A stretch of 64,000 nucleotides of DNA from Aquanectria penicillioides (taxonomy: Eukaryota > Ascomycota > Sordariomycetes > Hypocreales > Nectriaceae): contig PYIU01000004.1 in NCBI GenBank assembly GCA_003415625.1, positions 3,658,001-3,722,000 on the forward strand. The letters are read 5' to 3'. Of this stretch, positions 1 through 9,687 are shown piece by piece. Positions within the stretch are counted from its first letter, which is position 1, and every line of letters starts with the position of its first letter. Made by a program: the position numbers and the translations under genes. The notes below the pieces were generated by a model. That model was given only the letters and a program-made list of their open reading frames with translations, searched no databases and had not been told where the DNA came from.

Positions 1-207
1 CTGCCCAGAACAGTCGGCGAAGCTTCATGTCTAAATATCTTCATCCCCAAACTCATCTAGTTGTCATATTTGGGAGGTTTCCTCGTCTAATTCCCTGCTG
101 AGTCGGTGCTTCGTGGTTGATGCCTCGTCCCTAATCACAGGAAGCTTCGCGACAGCTAGAGCTCACCAATCAAAACCCCACACCTCAAACCTGCTGAGGC
201 GATTGCT

Positions 208-966
208 TTAATCAAACTAGAAGGAGTTAGTCGGCGCTGATATTAAACACTGCACAGTCAAGATTCTTACAGGTGTCAGGAAAGACTCGGCCACGAATCG
301 AGCTCTTGCGTTCAACTGCATGCCATGTTTAGTGTGGGTTTCCAGGGAGATGCCATGTCTACACTCACGAAGAGCTTCATCTCAGAGATTTCCTTGTCAA
401 CTTCTTCCATAAACTGGATGATGAAGTCGACAAGCTTATGCTTAAGCATTTCCTCGGTGTGGAAGTTGGTTATTAAGAAGGAGATGTCGTATCCCTATGA
501 AAGCGGCGGTGTCAGTCAGGGGGGCGGGGTGGTAATAGGAAGGCGGCCAGCCGGATGTGACGGACCTTGATGGGTTTCCTCCGCAGGATAAAGAAAGACT
601 CTGCGCGCTGGGTCAAGAATCGCGTGAACTTATGAACCAGAATGTGCTCGATCTCATCGGCCTGCTTGATCTTAATGCTAATGCGGACTGAGTTGATGCT
701 GGGCTCGATCAGGACACGCTCGTTCTCGTTGCGCGCAATGGTGAGCGGGGCGAGGAGGACCTCAGGGGAGGATTGGGCTTCAATCTCCGGGACATTGTGT
801 CGCTCGGCGGTCTGAGAGGCGAAGTTGGAGAGGGTGAGGGCAGCTGTCAAGCTGCTTCGTACACACTGCAGGTACGGTCTTAGGGATTGAGACTAAGCAA
901 CGAGAGACAACGGTTAGTGGTGCTCCGAGTTGCAAAGGGGGGTTCTCGATACGCAGGTCATACCAT
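208..966 (-). CDS. ARC19: Arp2/3 complex 20 kDa subunit (ARPC4)
   Basis: Subunit 4 of the Arp2/3 complex, which nucleates branched actin at cortical patches for endocytosis. Five exons on the minus strand, from the 5' end: 964-966, 566-892, 369-494, 271-315, 208-216; they join in frame to 169 aa, the family's normal length. Visible blocks are [17 protein letters not shown], then [58 protein letters not shown] and [15 protein letters not shown], which align along the whole of known ARPC4. The first exon is only the ATG and the last holds only Phe-Asp-stop; both assignments follow from clean splice borders (GTATGA...CTTAG, and GTAAGA...CTAACTCCTTCTAG) and the family ends. Diverges from UBP6. 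Confidence 0.93.
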
Positions 967-1511
967 GGCTGCTGTTCCTGCTTATCCTAAGCCCAGGTCT
1001 ATTGTCGCTGGCGGAGTTAGGAGTTGAGATGGCTGGTGATATCCCGCGGGGTCTGGGATAGGGACATCAGGCACCTCGAGTTGGAGCTGGCTGTCATGTG
1101 GGGGCCATGACGAGTGCTGGGGAAGCAACAAGCCACGTCACGTGGGCTTACCTACAGGTGAAGACAGGAGCAACATCGTTAGCAGGCGCCACACTGGTGG
1201 TTCCCCTGCTCAGCCACATGGCCCTGCTGAGTTCGTTGCTTCCCTGAGGAATGAACTAAGCCACATGCGTATGGTTGCTAGGCCGGTAGGCACTCCGTAG
1301 TGCGTCCCAGCCTCTACACCGCTTTCCCCACTACAACCCTTCCCGCCTCTAACTAGGTACCAACGATGACGCTGGCCCTGTAGCTTGCTTGTTTGTCGAA
1401 CAAATTCCTTCGAGTTCCACGTCCGCTTTGCATCGCATCGCATCACATCAACCTGCAAGGGACTCTGCAAACTTTGCTTCCCAATCCCATTCCTTCTTTT
1501 TTCCTTACCCG

Positions 1512-1544
<33 letters not shown>

Positions 1545-1578
1545 GTGCTCCCAGAGCTTCCATCTCGTGCCATCAGTC
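967..1578. promoter_or_regulatory. Divergent intergenic region ARPC4/UBP6
   Basis: About 610 bp between two divergent start codons, so it must hold both promoters. No TATA box or factor site is called. The UBP6 side becomes pyrimidine-rich and contains a pure C tract just before the start codon. Confidence 0.6.
1512..1542 (+). repeat. 31-base poly-C homopolymer
   Basis: Uninterrupted run of 31 C in the probable 5' leader of UBP6, ending 36 bases before its ATG. Length in a real genome may vary or be an assembly estimate. Confidence 0.9.
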
Positions 1579-3333
1579 ATGGCGTCCATACCAGGTTTGT
1601 TACCCCTCCATCAATCACCAAAACGGATTTCTAATGGTCCTCGCTACACAGTTACCGTCAAGCACCAGGGCAAAAAGTACGATGTCGAAATCGATCTTAC
1701 ATCGACCGGGGAGGACTTTAAGCTCCAGATGTTCAGCTTGACCAATGTCGAGCCTGAGCGTCAAAAGATCCTCATCAAAGGTGGCCAGCTCAAGGATGAG
1801 GCCGACATGAGCAAGCTCGGCCTCAAGGCAGGCCAGACTATCATGATGATGGGCACCCCAGGCTCCAGTGGCGGTGATATTGTTCGGCCCAAGGACCAAG
1901 TCAAGTTTGTTGAAGATATGACAGAGGCTGAAGCCGCTCAGCAAGTTGGCGCCACTCCTGCCGGTCTCACCAACCTCGGTAATACCTGTTACCTTAATTC
2001 GACTCTCCAGACCCTCAAGGCAATTCCCGAGCTCCAAGATGCCTTGGTCAAGTACACTCCTAGCTCTGGGCCTTCCAACTTGCTGCTAAGCGGCTCCTCT
2101 ATGGACCTAGCGTCCCAGCTCTCGAACCTCTACAAAAAGATGGGTGAGACGCAGGACTCATTCCCTCCCATGTCCTTCCTCAATGCCCTACGAGTCGTAT
2201 TTCCTCAGTTTGCCGAGAAGTCAAAGTCCGGTCATGGCTTTGCCCAGCAAGATGCCGAGGAGGCCTGGTCTCAAATTGTTCAACAGCTGAACCAGAAACT
2301 CCGGGTCAAGCAGAGCGAGGACAGCCCTGAGGTTTCCTTTGTCGAGAAGTACATGTCTGGGGAGTTCGCGTCGGAGCTAGAATGTGATGAGGAGGATGCC
2401 CGCATCGGTGGTGAGAAAGCCATCGTTTCTAAAGAAGCATTTGGCAAGCTCAACTGTCATATCGAGAGCACAACAAACCACCTGAGAGATGGTATCTTGG
2501 CTGCCCTAAAGGAGAAGCTAGAGAAGAAGTCCGAGGTCTTAGGCCGTGACGCGAAGTGGACCAAGACATCCAAGATCTCACGAGCGCCGAAGTATCTCAC
2601 AGTTCATTTTGTTCGATTCTTCTGGAAGCGAGAGACCCAAAAGAAGGCGAAAATCATGCGAAAAGTCACTTTCCCCAAGGAGTTGGATATCGTGGAATTT
2701 TGCTCCGACGACCTAAAGAAGGCCCTCATTCCCGTGCGTGACAAAGTTCGAGAGATCCGCAAGGATGAGGAGGATATTGAGCGAGCCCGCAAGCGCCGCA
2801 AGCGAACCCACGACCAGGAGATGGCCGACACCCCTGGCGGCGCCGGCCTACCCAGCGAGAAAGAGACAAAGGAGGCGGAGAAGAAGGCGGAGAAGAAACC
2901 CGAGCAGGCAGCCGATGGTGATACTGTTATGGGCGAGACTTTCAAGACCGACGCCGAGGTGGATGCTGAGCGAGATGCGGCCCTTTTGGCCGCCAAGAAG
3001 GAATTGAATGCCCTCATCAATGCCGAGCTTCGTGACGACGATGGTGCCAACCAGTCCGGTCTGTACGAGCTTCGAGGTGTTGTGACCCACCAGGGTGCCA
3101 GCGCCGATAGCGGCCACTACACTTCTTACGTCAAAAAGTCGGCTCCCATTGATCCCAAGACTGGGAAGAAGGGTGAGGAGGATGGCAAATGGTGGTGGTT
3201 CAACGATGACAAGGTGACCGAGGTCACAGCGGATAAGATTGATACTCTGGCCGGTGGTGGCGAGTCTCACTCAGCCCTTATCCTTTTGTACAAGGCTATT
3301 CCACTGCCTACCGCTGAGGGAACCATGGAGTAG
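1579..3333 (+). CDS. UBP6: Ubiquitin carboxyl-terminal hydrolase 6 (USP14/Ubp6)
   Basis: Proteasome-associated deubiquitinase that trims ubiquitin from substrates at the 19S lid. Two exons, 1579-1594 and 1652-3333; removing the 57-base intron (GTTTGT...CTACACAG) gives 565 aa starting MASIPVTVKHQGKKYDVEID. The intron length is a multiple of three and lacks a stop, so the reading frame stays open through it. An N-terminal ubiquitin-like domain (about residues 4-75) precedes the USP catalytic domain. The Cys box GLTNLGNTCYLNSTLQ has nucleophile Cys118, and the His box ASADSGHYTSYV has His494. A Lys/Glu-rich insert (about residues 390-450) sits inside the catalytic domain. The ORF extends upstream to 1393, but that part translates the poly-C tract and is taken as leader. 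Confidence 0.95.
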   Translation: MASIPGLLPLHQSPKRISNGPRYTVTVKHQGKKYDVEIDLTSTGEDFKLQMFSLTNVEPERQKILIKGGQLKDEADMSKLGLKAGQTIMMMGTPGSSGGDIVRPKDQVKFVEDMTEAEAAQQVGATPAGLTNLGNTCYLNSTLQTLKAIPELQDALVKYTPSSGPSNLLLSGSSMDLASQLSNLYKKMGETQDSFPPMSFLNALRVVFPQFAEKSKSGHGFAQQDAEEAWSQIVQQLNQKLRVKQSEDSPEVSFVEKYMSGEFASELECDEEDARIGGEKAIVSKEAFGKLNCHIESTTNHLRDGILAALKEKLEKKSEVLGRDAKWTKTSKISRAPKYLTVHFVRFFWKRETQKKAKIMRKVTFPKELDIVEFCSDDLKKALIPVRDKVREIRKDEEDIERARKRRKRTHDQEMADTPGGAGLPSEKETKEAEKKAEKKPEQAADGDTVMGETFKTDAEVDAERDAALLAAKKELNALINAELRDDDGANQSGLYELRGVVTHQGASADSGHYTSYVKKSAPIDPKTGKKGEEDGKWWWFNDDKVTEVTADKIDTLAGGGESHSALILLYKAIPLPTAEGTME

Positions 3334-3772
3334 ATCATCGTATACGCAAGGGGTTTCGTTGGGCGGCACAGACACAAACTGGCCTACAGGCGTTGGTGAT
3401 AATCCGGGCTGTCAGGGTCTAAAGAGTAACATGGATGTGACCAAATGGGTTTACACACACATTGCAAAGCAGGCGTAGGTTAGGTAGTGATGGAATGAAT
3501 GAAATACACACATGATTGATGCATTGTTGTTCATACATTATGATACAAGTCTTCTATTGGGTATCCAGGTCTTTTGGTGCGCCATGTTCCTCCAAATCTC
3601 CTCACGTCTCCCGTCTTCTTGTTTTTGGGGGGAAGGGGGGGTTTTATGCTATTTCCGTTTCTTTCTCGGACGCCAGTGCTTCGTGTTCATTATAATCAAT
3701 GTTCCCCAGTCAGGGGGGAAACCCCAGTATAGTAGTGGTGTTATGCCATTGGTAGGCACGCTGGTCATGAGC
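3334..3772. other. Convergent 3' intergenic region
   Basis: About 440 bp between the stops of UBP6 (+) and the small membrane protein (-). It holds both 3' untranslated regions; no conserved coding frame is seen. Confidence 0.6.
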
Positions 3773-4148
3773 CTAACCTCTTGTTGAGTTGGCCTTTGCA
3801 AGTTTTCTCGCCTTCTCCTCTTCTCTCTCCTTGACTCTCTCGTGGAAAGCATCCAGTTTCCGTTGCAAGATAGCCTTTTGATCCAAAAGCGAACGTTTAT
3901 GTTCCTCGAGAGCGGCGATTTGCTCGGCGGGCACGGTGGCGCGGAATTGGCTTATGGCCTAGGACATATGGTCAGTTATCCGCTAATAAAGCACAGTTTC
4001 AGTTCCAACCAATAACACTAACCTGCTCTTTTTCCTTGTCTGTCTTCAGTTGCGCGCCGGTAATAGAGCCCACGAAGATGCACGCCGCAAACGCGACGGC
4101 CCAGATGCCTCTCTGGAACTTTTGTTGCTTGGTCCATTGGGGAGCCAT
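3773..4148 (-). CDS. Small single-pass membrane / coiled-coil protein, unknown function
   Basis: Two exons, 4023-4148 and 3773-3958, give a 103-aa protein; the intron runs from GTTAGTG to GTCCTAG and keeps frame. The N-terminus starts MAPQWTKQQKFQRG, followed by one hydrophobic segment (about residues 15-33, WAVAFAACIFVGSITGA) and a highly charged helix (about 55-97, with HERVKEREEEKARKLAKA) that should form a coiled coil. A short basic N-terminus, one membrane span and a charged tail resemble small mitochondrial inner-membrane assembly factors, but I do not recognise the family and assign no function. Upstream, another minus frame opens at 4456 and overlaps this exon out of frame; it is not supported as coding. 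Confidence 0.7.
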
Positions 4149-5735
4149 TGCAGCACCAATAGAAGTGTGTGTACGAATGTCTGCGTTATCACTTCAATGG
4201 TTTCCGTTTGGTTCGGGTTTCGAGGTTGCGACGCTTTTTGGGCGTCATCACCCAGTTTCTGAGGCTCCCGTTGAGGCAAATCGGGCCCAGGGGATTGATC
4301 ATTCAAGTCTACTCGATCGCTTCGGTCGTAGATCAAGGACTGGGTGTCTAATTCGATCGGGTTCTGGGCTTCGGGGACGAGCCGGGATCGAGATCGGAAT
4401 CTGAGACGAAGCGGAGTCGCGGTGGACAAGGAGACGCCGTCGGACGGTGTTGTCATGGTCAGTCGGCGACAACTGGGAGAGTGGGTTGGCTCGTGAAAAG
4501 CTGGTGCAGAATCGCAAGCTTAGTCAGCGTTGCGGGTGGTGTGGTGAGGTGCATCTCTGATGACCTGGCACATACGAGCGAACACACAAGTTGAGAACGA
4601 GAAATTGGGATTCAGTGGACAAGACCCACATTTACACACTTGGATAAACCATACCAAGTGTCGTACGGATATCATGTGAAATTCATGAAGATAGAGCATC
4701 GGAAAGGACACTATTGCCAGCACTTCAACCATGATCCAACGAGTTCAGAGTCGGGTCAGTTAAACAGAGTGCAGATACTATGTCGCATATCTCCCTACAA
4801 TTCATCAACTTTGCATTTTTTGACCAGTTTAAATAAACCCGCAAGTGACCAGAACCTCTCCTCAATTAGTTTCAGTCTCGTAAAATATATAGAGAGAGTG
4901 AGATTTTTACAAGCGTTTGTGGTAGGGAGCATGTCCTCATATTGCCATTGCGAGGTTAAGTAGCTCTAATGACGCAGAAATATATTAGCCACGCCTTCTT
5001 GTCCGGCCAGGCTAGCGAGTGGGGAGCGGGGAACACGCACGCAACCAAAGTGTGGAAGGAACGCCGGCGCCAGCGAAGCAACGTCAGCCAATGAAGCAGC
5101 AGCTCTGCGAGCTACCGCATCGTGAGTAGCCAGCTAAAGGCAGGTACACCTGAGAGGGAATTCTTACAGAGGGCTTGCTAAGTCCTTACTCGGCTCGCTC
5201 TGCACTTTGGTAGGGATAGTGCGTTCCCAAAGGCGATTTCCTTGGCCGGTTCCCCCGCCCTCTTCCCTCACGCGCCTTACCGGCGAATTCCTTGCTCTGA
5301 GGTTCAGGCACCCAGGACAGCCTACACCACAAAATAATTCCAAGGACTTCGCTCGATATCAAAGCAAAAATCTCTCACATCGCGCTTTCTTCTTCCCTAC
5401 AATTTTCCTTCCGCTCCCACCGGAAACTCGTGGTTCCTAGAACAGGGTGAGTCGGCTCATCTCGTATTTTCAATTGAAATATGCGACTCTGTCTCCAACT
5501 TTATCCCCTCCAATCCACAGTCATCCATCCCCTCTTCTTCCAAGCCAACTCCTCTTTCAGCAAATCAACCCACTTGCGTCATACCATATCCCCATATCCC
5601 CTCCCAGAGACTTCTCTGATTCGGTTACAGACACCTGTCTAATTCATCCCTGACAAGCCTTACATCAACCGGGCTCCTATCAGTGCTATCAATCATACCA
5701 CCAAAAATCATTTCAACCTCCTCACATCCACAGTC
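4149..5735. promoter_or_regulatory. Intergenic region with CT-rich SHB17 leader
   Basis: About 1.6 kb between two divergent starts. The right part (about 5390-5735) is strongly pyrimidine-rich, as in many filamentous-fungal leaders. It contains a possible 5' UTR intron from GTGAGT at 5447 to CCACAG ending at 5520. The left part (4200-5200) has no supportable gene. Confidence 0.5.
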
Positions 5736-6861
5736 ATGTCGACTCCCCGTGTCTTCATCGTCCGCCATGGTGAGACGGAGTGGTCTCTCAGCGGCCGGCA
5801 TACCGGTCGCACTGACATCCCCCTCACTGCAAATGGTGAAAAACGAGTGAAAGCGACCGGAAAGGCCCTTGTCGGCTCTAATCGACTCATTGCTCCGAGA
5901 AAGATCACACATATGTAAGTTGCCGATACGGAATCTAATTAGAATGCGCATTCAGTCGCCCTGATAACTAGGCCTTTGCGATGGGCCGGATAAGGGGTTG
6001 CATTACATATGGCCTTCGCCTTGAACCGAGTTATTTATAGCACTGTCTTGCTATTCTCATTGTAACACGATGATGTTTTTGATCAGTCGCTCATCTTCCA
6101 ATACTCGCGGATACTCAGCTCAGACACTCCAAAGCTCTCAAGCTAACATCACTTCAGCTACGTCTCCCCTCGCAAGCGTGCTCAGCGCACCTTTGAGTTG
6201 CTCAATCTTGGACTCGATGACCCTCTTCCTTGGAAGCCTCACGGCGAGACAGAAGGCGAAGGACTACACTGCAAAGCCAAGATTGAAGTTACTGAGGACA
6301 TTCGGGAATGGGATTACGGCGACTATGAGGGAATCACCACCGCTGAAATCCGTAAAATTAGGGCCGAACAGGGCTATGAAGGAACATGGGATATCTGGAA
6401 GGATGGTTGCCCAGGAGGAGAGTCAGTGTTTTCCATGTGAAGAGATCAAGCCTGCATAAGGGGGCTTCGGTATCCTGAATTTACTCGGTCTTCACTACTA
6501 ACATAGATTCAGGAGCCCTAAAGATGTTACCGACCGCTTGGATAGACTGATCAAGGATATTCGTGACAGGTACCACAAGCCAGTCATTGGTAAGCATGCT
6601 GACCAAACGGCCAGCGGGGACGTTATTGTCGTCGCCCACGGCCACATCCTCCGTGCCTTTGCCATGAGATGGGCCGGGTATGCGTTGGCAGATGGCCCTA
6701 CCTTTCTGATGGAAGCAGGCGGCGTGGGAACTCTCAGGTAAGTCACCACCGCACTCTAGTTTCCTCTCCAATGCCAATAAGCATCTAGTTATGAGCATCA
6801 CAACATTGATGAGCCTGCTCTTCTTCTTGGCGGTGCTTTCGTTGTCGACATTGACGAATGA
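5736..6861 (+). CDS. SHB17: Sedoheptulose-1,7-bisphosphatase, histidine phosphatase superfamily
   Basis: Cytosolic phosphatase converting sedoheptulose 1,7-bisphosphate to sedoheptulose 7-phosphate, which feeds ribose synthesis from triose and tetrose phosphates. Four exons: 5736-5914, 6158-6421, 6513-6737, 6789-6861; phases 2/2/2 join to 246 aa. The phosphohistidine motif VRHGETEW lies at the N-terminus (His11), REWDYGDYEG in the middle and VVAHGHILRAF further on. The C-terminal GGVGTLRSYEHHNIDEPAL matches the yeast Shb17 pattern GGIGVLSYAHHNIDEPAL, which separates this branch from ordinary phosphoglycerate mutases. The first intron is 243 bases, long for this locus. Other members of the superfamily are less likely because of that C-terminal block. 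Confidence 0.92.
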
Positions 6862-8190
6862 ATGGGAGTGGCCTTGTTGAATTTGGATATGAAGGGGTCA
6901 AGGCGTTCAATAGGACATTGGAAATGAGGAAATAGGGCTAAAGGAGTATTTGGAAGATCTTGGCTTTTGTGAATTTGGTTCAATTCGATCTGATCCTAAG
7001 GGTGCCATGTTACATCTTCCTTCAACTCGCAACCAAGCAAACAGTGCCGGCCACTTGGAAAGCTGGACAGCACCTTGCTTCTCTCCTCCGTGAAGCTTAC
7101 CCGCACTGAAATCAGCCCTGTTGTTTATGGCAGCTATCAGTCCTGGATATCAAGGTCCAAGTTGATCAGCGCCAACGAGAACCCCCAGAATCGATTACAT
7201 CGGAACCGGATCTCCATTTTTTTGTGAATCCCAAGGTTCACAGAGAGCTCCCTCCCTTACGCTAATGGAAGCTGTCCCACGAGGTTCTAGGAACAAGCCC
7301 GCTCTGAAGCGTGACTAGGCGTCATTCCCTCCATCTGAGTTAGGATCCATGGAGCCTAGCTACAAAGTAATGCACCTTCAAAGTCGTCTCTTCCGGAATC
7401 GGAGCTTACATGATGTCGTTTCTTCTCGGTGCATTCGATCATGAATACTAAGATTATGGAGAAACAACGTTCAAACTAATGCTCCAAGGCACAACAAAAC
7501 CCGTGGCCTCGCCCACCATATCGGCAACCTCTTTATAGAGACTGAGCTTTGTCGCATAAACACCCCCACTGATGCAACGCGATGATGATAACGGTGCAGT
7601 AGAGACGTGCCGTATTATTGGCCCAGATTCGGGGTCTGCCGCGCATTGGCGACTTGGTAAGATAAACAATAGCATGTCACCGATATTCTCAGTCTCGGAG
7701 AAACTTTTACGAGTTCTTTGCTGATGACATGCTGGCTTTGTTCATATTTGGTGTGAGAGTTACCCTAGACAGGGGAAGCAACTGAACATGATGCAAGGGT
7801 CGAGGCGGTAATACAAGTGAAGATGACACAGAAATAGAGTAGAGCGGTCGAGTTTTGATGATGCAGACTCAATTTGATAAGGTACTACTTGGCTTTGTGC
7901 CGATTACTTGAAATGGTAATCTCTTGGCGCGGGCGCAGTTCGCCCTACCTCCTCAGTCACTGACTTCGACGACATGGAGATGAGATTATTATCCCCACTT
8001 CCCGGCTTCTGATGAATCAGTAACGTTAACTGTATCCTCTGTTCCATGTTCTTCCCGAATGGTAAACCTTTATTGTCAAAATGCCTCCGTTAACGATGAG
8101 ATCAAGAACATGACATGCAAGAGTCTCTTCAACCTATCTTAACACGCATTCGTCCTAGGAACGATAGACTGTTTCTACAAACGAAACCGC
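6862..8190. other. Convergent intergenic region
   Basis: About 1.3 kb between the stops of SHB17 (+) and the methyltransferase (-). Only short frames without recognisable motifs are present (for example a 73-codon minus frame at 7454-7675); I support no gene here. Confidence 0.5.
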
Positions 8191-9306
8191 CTAGACTTTT
8201 GTCCCCCTCGCGATAAAAACATTTCTTCTAAGCACCTGATCTTGGCCATGTGCAGGTACAAGTCCGTGACTAGCTTCGTGACCATGACCATGTCCTCGAT
8301 GGGTGTGAGCGTGGCCATGGCCTTGACCTGCTCCATGTATGGTCTTGAATTCCACTGGCTCGGCGAATTCCTCGAATGAAAAGTCGCCGCCAACTCCTGC
8401 ACCCTCGAACATGGTTTTAATCTGATCAGGAGAGAACCCATGATGTGTTACGCCATGGTGTCGGGAGTTCTCATCCATCTTATGTGAAGAAAAGTCGACG
8501 ATGAAAAATATGCCCCCAGGTTTAAGTCGCTGGGCTAATCGTTTGGCAGCCAAATCACAGTTTTCGAAGTGATGCCACCCTAGGCCTACACCAGCAACAT
8601 CAAAGCCATAGAATTTGGCATCTGAAAAAGCATCCGGAGACGGGTCAGATGGGTCAACAAGGTTGCCCTGGTAGGCAAACCGGGCGAAGAAGCGTCCTGC
8701 GGAGATGCAATGGCATGTTAGTGAAATTGGAGGCCTTCTATCTGGACATATTCCTCGCTGCCCGTTATGGTGTGGTACGTAGATCTAACCTCTTTCTGAG
8801 CCTGAGAATTATAGAATTTTACCATATTATCAGTGGCATCAATCCCAATGCTCTCGCTCACATAGTTGGCCAGTACCTAAACCGTAAACAAGGGCCATTA
8901 GATTTCTTCCTTGATTTGCCGTCAGCAACGGGCAAGGAGTTTGCAACTGACCCTCGAAAGCATCCCAGTGCCACACGCATAATCTAGAAACCGCGAGCCC
9001 TGTTTTACGCCAATGAACGGCACCTTGGCTTGAATTTGGCGCTCAAGCTGAACAATTGTCTGGGCATTCTGTTGGTCATAGTGACCGGCGATCTTGCTGC
9101 GAATTGCACCTCGTCAGCACGGGAAGATCCTAGAAGACTGCAACAAACGCGGCCTGGGGTGGCGTGTCGGATCCTGCAAATCCTGCCGGCCAAGTTGCGA
9201 GTGGTCACCAAAGCGTCGAACATGCAGCTCGAATGAGGGGGGGCGGCGCTTGGCCAATCGAAACCTACTTGAAATGCGCCTGGTTTGTAGATAGAATGTC
9301 CGACAT
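8191..9306 (-). CDS. Class I SAM-dependent methyltransferase, frame break at one junction
   Basis: Exons on the minus strand: 9269-9306, 8952-9096, 8790-8876 and 8191-8696. The start MSDILSTNQAHFN-KIAGHYD matches fungal UbiE-like methyltransferases. SAM motif I is FLDYACGTGMLSRVL, followed by the acidic-loop segment SIGIDATDNMVKFYN. Later come DAKFYGFDVAGVGLGWHHFE and LAQRLKPGGIFFIVDF, giving a complete Rossmann-fold set. Near the C-terminus is a His/Gly-rich stretch (GQGHGHAHTHRGHGHGHE). The first two junctions are in phase. At the third, the donor GTTAGA and acceptor CGCAG (branch CACTAAC) leave the last exon one base out of phase, although both sides are clearly homologous. Either one base is missing in this sequence, splicing uses the distal acceptor near 8671 and loses about eight residues, or the gene is broken. 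Substrate unknown. Confidence 0.75.
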
Positions 9307-9643
9307 GGCGAGCGCTCGGGTTAGTTGGAACGACTTGAGGACCTGGCTACACAGTATTGCAGTTAAAGCAACAAAGATCAATACTCGGGCTGTAGTTGAA
9401 GCGACCCGGATTCTGAGCAAGTCCATGTGTAACTGATTGGGACTGACTTTGTTTCCGGATCACAAGGCCTTATATAAAGTTCACGACGGAGACTTTTTTT
9501 TACCTCTCTCTTTCGGATAGTATGATATAGGACGTTCATCGGACACATAAATGAAAAGCGACGGAGACAGAGTATCGGAAACTACAATCCATCGACCACC
9601 GGACACATCCCAGATGGGGAAAACTCCGTCTCGGAGACATCAC

Positions 9644-9644
9644 C

Positions 9645-9685
<41 letters not shown>
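9644..9685 (+). repeat. (CAA)14 microsatellite
   Basis: Fourteen perfect CAA units. They lie in a short + frame (9551-9736) that would encode polyglutamine, but nothing else supports a gene there. Confidence 0.9.

Positions 9686-9687
<2 letters not shown>

Noticed and set aside
4046..4456. 136-codon minus frame overlapping the small membrane protein gene
   Set aside because: Out of frame with the spliced 103-aa protein and Ser/Arg/Pro-rich without motifs; probably leader sequence.
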